A program made the translations under genes and the position numbers. Below are positions 60,024 through 64,000 of a DNA stretch of 64,000 nt, piece after piece; positions within the stretch are counted from its first letter, which is position 1; the number at the start of each line of letters is the position of its first letter. A model generated the notes under the pieces. The model searched no databases. It saw only the letters and a list, made by a program, of their open reading frames with translations, and was not told where the DNA came from. This DNA comes from Clitoria ternatea (lineage: Eukaryota; Streptophyta; Magnoliopsida; Fabales; Fabaceae). The stretch lies in assembly GCA_037962975.1 (NCBI GenBank), contig CM075674.1, positions 42,732,501-42,796,500 of the forward strand. Reading direction: 5' to 3'.

Positions 60024-60603
60024 GGTTATTAAAGTCAATTTTTAAAATAAACATTATCATAAAATACTAGAGTCTTCACTTAAAAATAAGAGGGAGGGAA
60101 GTAAAACCTAATCTCAAATACTTTAATTTTTATGTTTTTTACGACACAACAATTTTATCAACCAACAACAAAGAATTGTCCATATTTATGAATTATAAAT
60201 TTCAAAATATATTTTATATAATTTTACATCTATAAATTATTATTTTTCAATTACCAATAAATTTCTAAGAATACAACAACCGTTCAATACTTATAGAAAC
60301 TGTACAGATTTGATACACATGCCAAGTTTTTAACATATATATACACGCACATACAAAATTTAATACTCTTACGTAGCATATACATACATACGCACACATA
60401 CGGTATTCCTATGTCAAAACTTGTGATAAAGTGTAACTTTTACGTTAACTTTAAGATTTTAAACAACTTTGAATGTGATCATTTTTAAAGCACAAAATGA
60501 TTGACATGAATAACTTTAGTTATTCCTTTATCAAATATCCTATATGAGTATCAGAATTGATTATTCATAGTTAAGAAGATAATTACACAATACCAGCACC
60601 AAT
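60024..60603. other. 3' flank of the MATH gene
   Basis: AT-rich, with ACATACATACGCACACATAC-type repeats near 60350-60400. It probably includes the 3' untranslated region and polyadenylation signals of the minus-strand gene. No other feature seen. Confidence 0.4.
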
Positions 60604-62165
60604 CTAAATTCCGTGTCCTAGTTCTTCATCCAAATCTCTGTGTTCAAAACCTGCTTTCACTAATTCTCTTCTTGTTATTTCAAGATCCACCTCTGCTTTA
60701 ACCATTTCCGCCATCAACCTCTTCGCCTCCATTTCGAAGGCACCAACACTTTCTTCAATCCTTTTCACCTCTTTCACTTTTTCTACGTAACTTTTCACAC
60801 TTAAGGCATAATCAACATGAGGTTGAAGCCAAGTCAAATCAAATCTAACAAGCTCAAGCTCCTCCCATAAACTTTGTAGATCATTACAAGCATCTTCATC
60901 CATATCTCTCACCTTCTTAGTCTTGAGAAAACATAAAACTCCTCCCAAAGCTGCTAATGCCCATTCAACATACCTATTGCTCCTTTTCTCCAAGCAATCA
61001 ATAATTGAAGGGTGTTGTGAACAAGCTTTCTCTATTAATGGAACAAAAGCTTTTTCAATCTTTCCTAAACCCCTGAAATCCATGAGCTCCTCAGAAGATT
61101 CCTTAGACAAAACATCAATCTTGGTAATAGGTTGGTTCACTTGATTCTCATCTTTTGACTTGTTGATAGAAATCTCGGCTACAATTATACAAGTATTGTT
61201 CACAACAAAGCCCCTACTAGAGTCCCGAAGATCATACATAGCCATGAACTCAAAACCAGACTTCATCTTACTTGCATTGAACTTGTCTTCGGCTTCTGTC
61301 AAATTCATATATCAAACAAAAAGTTAAGTATGTTTGATTAAAAATGGATTGGATATATTACTGAAAACAAAAACTCCGCCACTACATTTGGACCAAAGTT
61401 CATCCCAAAGGACTTTCTATAATTGAATTCCGCAACACAACCTATCATTAACCATCATGCTGCACCTATCATTAAACACATAACACAACTCAAAAGTATT
61501 GTGGATTGAAGAGTGGAAGTTTTTATAGCAGCTTAATTTGCTCATTCTATTTCAATTCATATAGTTGGCAAGTAACATGGTTCTTTTAGTGGAAAATGTT
61601 CAACTGAACTATAGTAAATAAAAAAGCTAAGAGCAAAAATGAAGTATAGAACGTAAAAAACAAAACAAAATTGGAAAAGAGAGAATAAAATAATGAAGTG
61701 TAAATGAAAATAAGTGGAGGAAAGGAGTGAGAGAAAAATGAGATTTAATTACCTTCTGTTAATGTCATTTCACGATTAAGCTGGTTAATTAGAGATAACT
61801 TGAAATTTGCAGATATGCTCCAACCATCAGGCAACTTAGCCACATCAACAACTTCCAAATAAATTGAAACGAAATCCTCCTCCTCATAATCCTCATCCAC
61901 TTCTTCATCTTTCTCGCTCTCACTATAGTATCCATATGGATAGATAATAATTTGCCTGTAAACAAAATTTAAAATAAGTGAAAATCAATTTAAGGAGCTC
62001 ATAACATTAACTGATACGTGTAAAAAGGAGTTCATTGAAGCACCATTTATGACCGCAAAGAAAGAATTCTTCAGTGTAATGCTCATTGCCGTAGTCATTA
62101 TAAAAGTCCTCAATTGTCCATTTGAACATTTCGAACTTTGTATCCCTAGTGTTTTGAATCTCCAT
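60604..62165 (-). CDS. MATH-domain and coiled-coil protein (338 aa, three exons)
   Basis: Exons 62165-62044, 61955-61753 and 61295-60604; GT-AG introns and phases agree (122 + 203 + 692 = 1017 nt). The MATH (TRAF-like) domain spans about residues 10-147: KFEMFKWTIEDF, then GHKWQIIIYPYG across the first junction, FVSIYLEVVDVAKLPDGWSI, FKLSLINQLNRE, and a third-exon block ending GFVVNNTCIIVAEISI. The C-terminal third is a predicted coiled coil (LRFDLTWLQPHVDY to RRELVKAGF). Members with this layout form a large plant family (At3g58-type MATH/coiled-coil proteins) thought to act in protein-protein interactions; no enzymatic domain is present and the exact role is unknown. Odd point: an acidic insert (residues about 54-68, SESEKDEEVDEDYEEE) in a MATH loop that is usually short. 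No stops or shifts. The start is the first ATG in the exon and gives the family's usual beginning. TATA box at 62568-62577. Confidence 0.92.
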
Positions 62166-62567
62166 TTAAGCAGCTAGCCTACCCAAAACTCACTTGATAA
62201 ACAATTGAGAGTCAACATATCAGAGAAAATCAATGTAAAGGAACAAGAAGTAGAAGCAAAATGGATGTACCTTTGCAGAAAGCTTAAATGACAAATTACA
62301 TATAAGTTGCTTTCTGTTCTAATAATTTTTGCTTCATGTTCTTGCTGATTTGCTCCAGAAGAATTGAAATTACATGTTCATGTATATTTTGTGTCCCGTT
62401 CAATGCGAGAAATGAGAAATCAAAAGTCGTCAAAGTCAACGGCCGTGATTATTCAATCCGAACCGAAGTTGTAGGCGTCGCTAACAACAGCGAGTTGAAA
62501 GAAGAAAGTGTATTAATAGTATATTCCCCACCATGTGTTCCGTTCGCTTTTAACTGTCCATCCATTC

Positions 62568-62577
62568 CTATTTATAG
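62568..62577 (-). promoter_or_regulatory. TATA box of the MATH gene
   Basis: The minus strand reads CTATAAATAG. A start site about 30 nt downstream (near 62540) gives a leader of about 375 nt. That leader may hold an intron (donor AAAG/GTACATCC near 62272, acceptor GGGTAG near 62180), which is not proven. Confidence 0.6.
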
Positions 62578-62579
62578 AA

Positions 62580-62967
62580 AGAAGAAAAATTTTGTTACTT
62601 TTAAGTTGCAAACATTATTAATGACTTTTTTTCTTAATAAGTGTACGATTGCATGGATACATTTCATATGATAATGTATACTTCGAATGCTACACTAAAT
62701 AAATAAATAAATGGTCGTTTTAATAATTATGTTTTAGATGAGTAGAATATTTATATTATATACAAATGTGAAATTTAAATTTTTTATAGTAAAAAATCAA
62801 ATTAAATTGTCAGTGTATGATGTTGGTATATTTTGATCGAAGAGATGATTTGATATGCATAAAAAAATTATTTAAAGTCTATGTAATAAAATAAATGGTT
62901 TAAATTTTTCTAAATTAGAAGGTTCATATTGAAATTGATATAAATCCAATTATAAAATTATAAAATG

Positions 62968-63020
<53 letters not shown>

Positions 63021-64000
63021 TTAAGTTTATTAGGCGTTGAGCCCAAACTACCTAAATCATCAAACTTAGACAAAAAAAAAATAATCTATTGTAAAGTTTA
63101 TTCAACTATATTGATACTACAAAATGTTCATGTTTAATAGAAATTCATAGATTTTACGATATACTTTTTATTTGAGTTAAACTAAACATATATTTTATAT
63201 GATACGTAGGGAATGTATATTATTATTCGTAAACTTATTTTAAAACATTTATACATTTACCAAGAAATAGTTATCGTGAATACAAGTTAAAGCAAGTTAA
63301 ATTCACCTAAATAAAACATTATACCATAAAATATCAAGAAATAAGACTTGATTTGATGGGTTTCAATATCTTTTGTACCATTTCATAATATATTTCTTGT
63401 TCTTCGCTGATAATATATTTCTTGACAGGTTTCCCACAAGGTATTAAGGAACATATATTGTTAGTTATAATATAAGAAATATGCCCAGTGAAATTGATCA
63501 TCAAAATTTAATAAGTAATTTAAGTTTAAAATATTTTTTCCTCAGCCCTTGTGTTAAATTAACAATTCCTAAAAGAATACAAAATAGTTAAACTTATATA
63601 ACAAAAAAAATTATTAGATTTCATTATAAAGATTATTATTTAAAATAAGTTAATTAAGTAAGAGAGTGTGGTACATTTTTTATAAGAGTGTGGTACATTT
63701 TTATTTTTATTTTTGAATAAAGAGTGTGGTACATTTGAAACAGATATCGGTTTGACCAACCCCAAAAATAAATCCTACGGTCAAATGGAGTTTTGACTAT
63801 TTCGAACGGCGTGAAGAATCAATATCAACCCTTAAATTTTTTTATTCCCCCAATTCCGTTTCTGCAACTGGAAACCAAACATACCCTTAACTCTATCGGC
63901 TAACTAACAAAAAATGTTAAGGTAGACCAAAGCAATCACCTTGACGGGCCCCAAGGCCAAACTGACGGTCCATTATCCCAAGCTAAAGCAAATATGCCCC
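62580..64000. other. AT-rich spacer with microsatellites
   Basis: Contains the (AT)n run listed separately and three spaced copies of GAGTGTGGTACATTT at 63664, 63686 and 63721. The last 250 bp are less AT-rich (CTACGGTCAAATGGAG, TTGACGGGCCCC) and may belong to a neighbouring gene or element outside the window. No coding frame recognised. Confidence 0.45.
62971..63016. repeat. (AT)n microsatellite
   Basis: About 23 AT units without interruption. Confidence 0.95.

Noticed and set aside
62336..62671. 111-codon plus-strand frame
   Set aside because: It overlaps the minus-strand MATH gene's promoter and leader including its TATA box, and shows no domain.

Overview
This is nuclear DNA from a eudicot plant. 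A legume is most likely, because the 11.8-kb retrotransposon at 47-59 kb resembles the envelope-less Athila-lineage elements known from soybean; that placement is from memory and only moderately secure. Supporting signs are split genes with GT-AG introns, AT-rich spacers, a tRNA-Arg gene without an encoded CCA, and the MULE, CACTA, hAT and Ty3/gypsy families present. About nine tenths of the window is transposon-derived. The only intact host protein gene I can defend is a three-exon MATH/coiled-coil gene on the minus strand at 60.6-62.2 kb. Two intact tRNA-Arg(CCU) genes lie at 39.3 and 43.8 kb.

Layout: 1-1802, the end of a long LTR whose start lies outside the window. 1960-9371, a complete MULE with terminal inverted repeats and a 9-bp target duplication; it carries a plant-mobile-domain (PMD) gene on the plus strand facing its own transposase gene on the minus strand, both decayed. 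11145-19192, three LTRs nested one inside another, each with a perfect 5-bp target duplication (ATTAA, TAATT, GGCGC). 19216-20449, two more degraded LTR pieces. 20450-34078, a decayed autonomous CACTA element (transposase plus a second gene ending in a Ulp1-like protease domain), interrupted near one end by an 805-bp solo LTR and a 3.6-kb LTR.

34877-38745 holds a solo LTR and two hAT-type elements, each with matching target duplications. 39.2-44.4 kb is a 0.7-0.8 kb duplicated segment carrying the two tRNA genes, separated by a dead Ty1/copia fragment. 45193-47005 is a non-autonomous CACTA element (target duplication TAG). 47209-59050 is a young Ty3/gypsy element of Athila type on the minus strand: nearly identical 2.36-kb LTRs, target duplication CTCCT, tRNA-Asp primer site, one long gag-pol frame broken by a single stop codon. 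59450-60015 is another hAT-type element. The MATH gene and its promoter follow, then AT-rich spacer.

Cross-cutting observations: many inactivating stops sit where CAG, CGA or TGG codons are expected, which fits decay of methylated cytosines in silenced transposons. The young retrotransposon LTRs each carry three palindromes that are back-to-back WRKY-type W-boxes in the presumed promoter region. Three otherwise divergent LTRs share a TATA box followed 85-100 bp later by a conserved GAGCGTCGGAG-type motif. All family names come from reading the sequence; no database search was possible.
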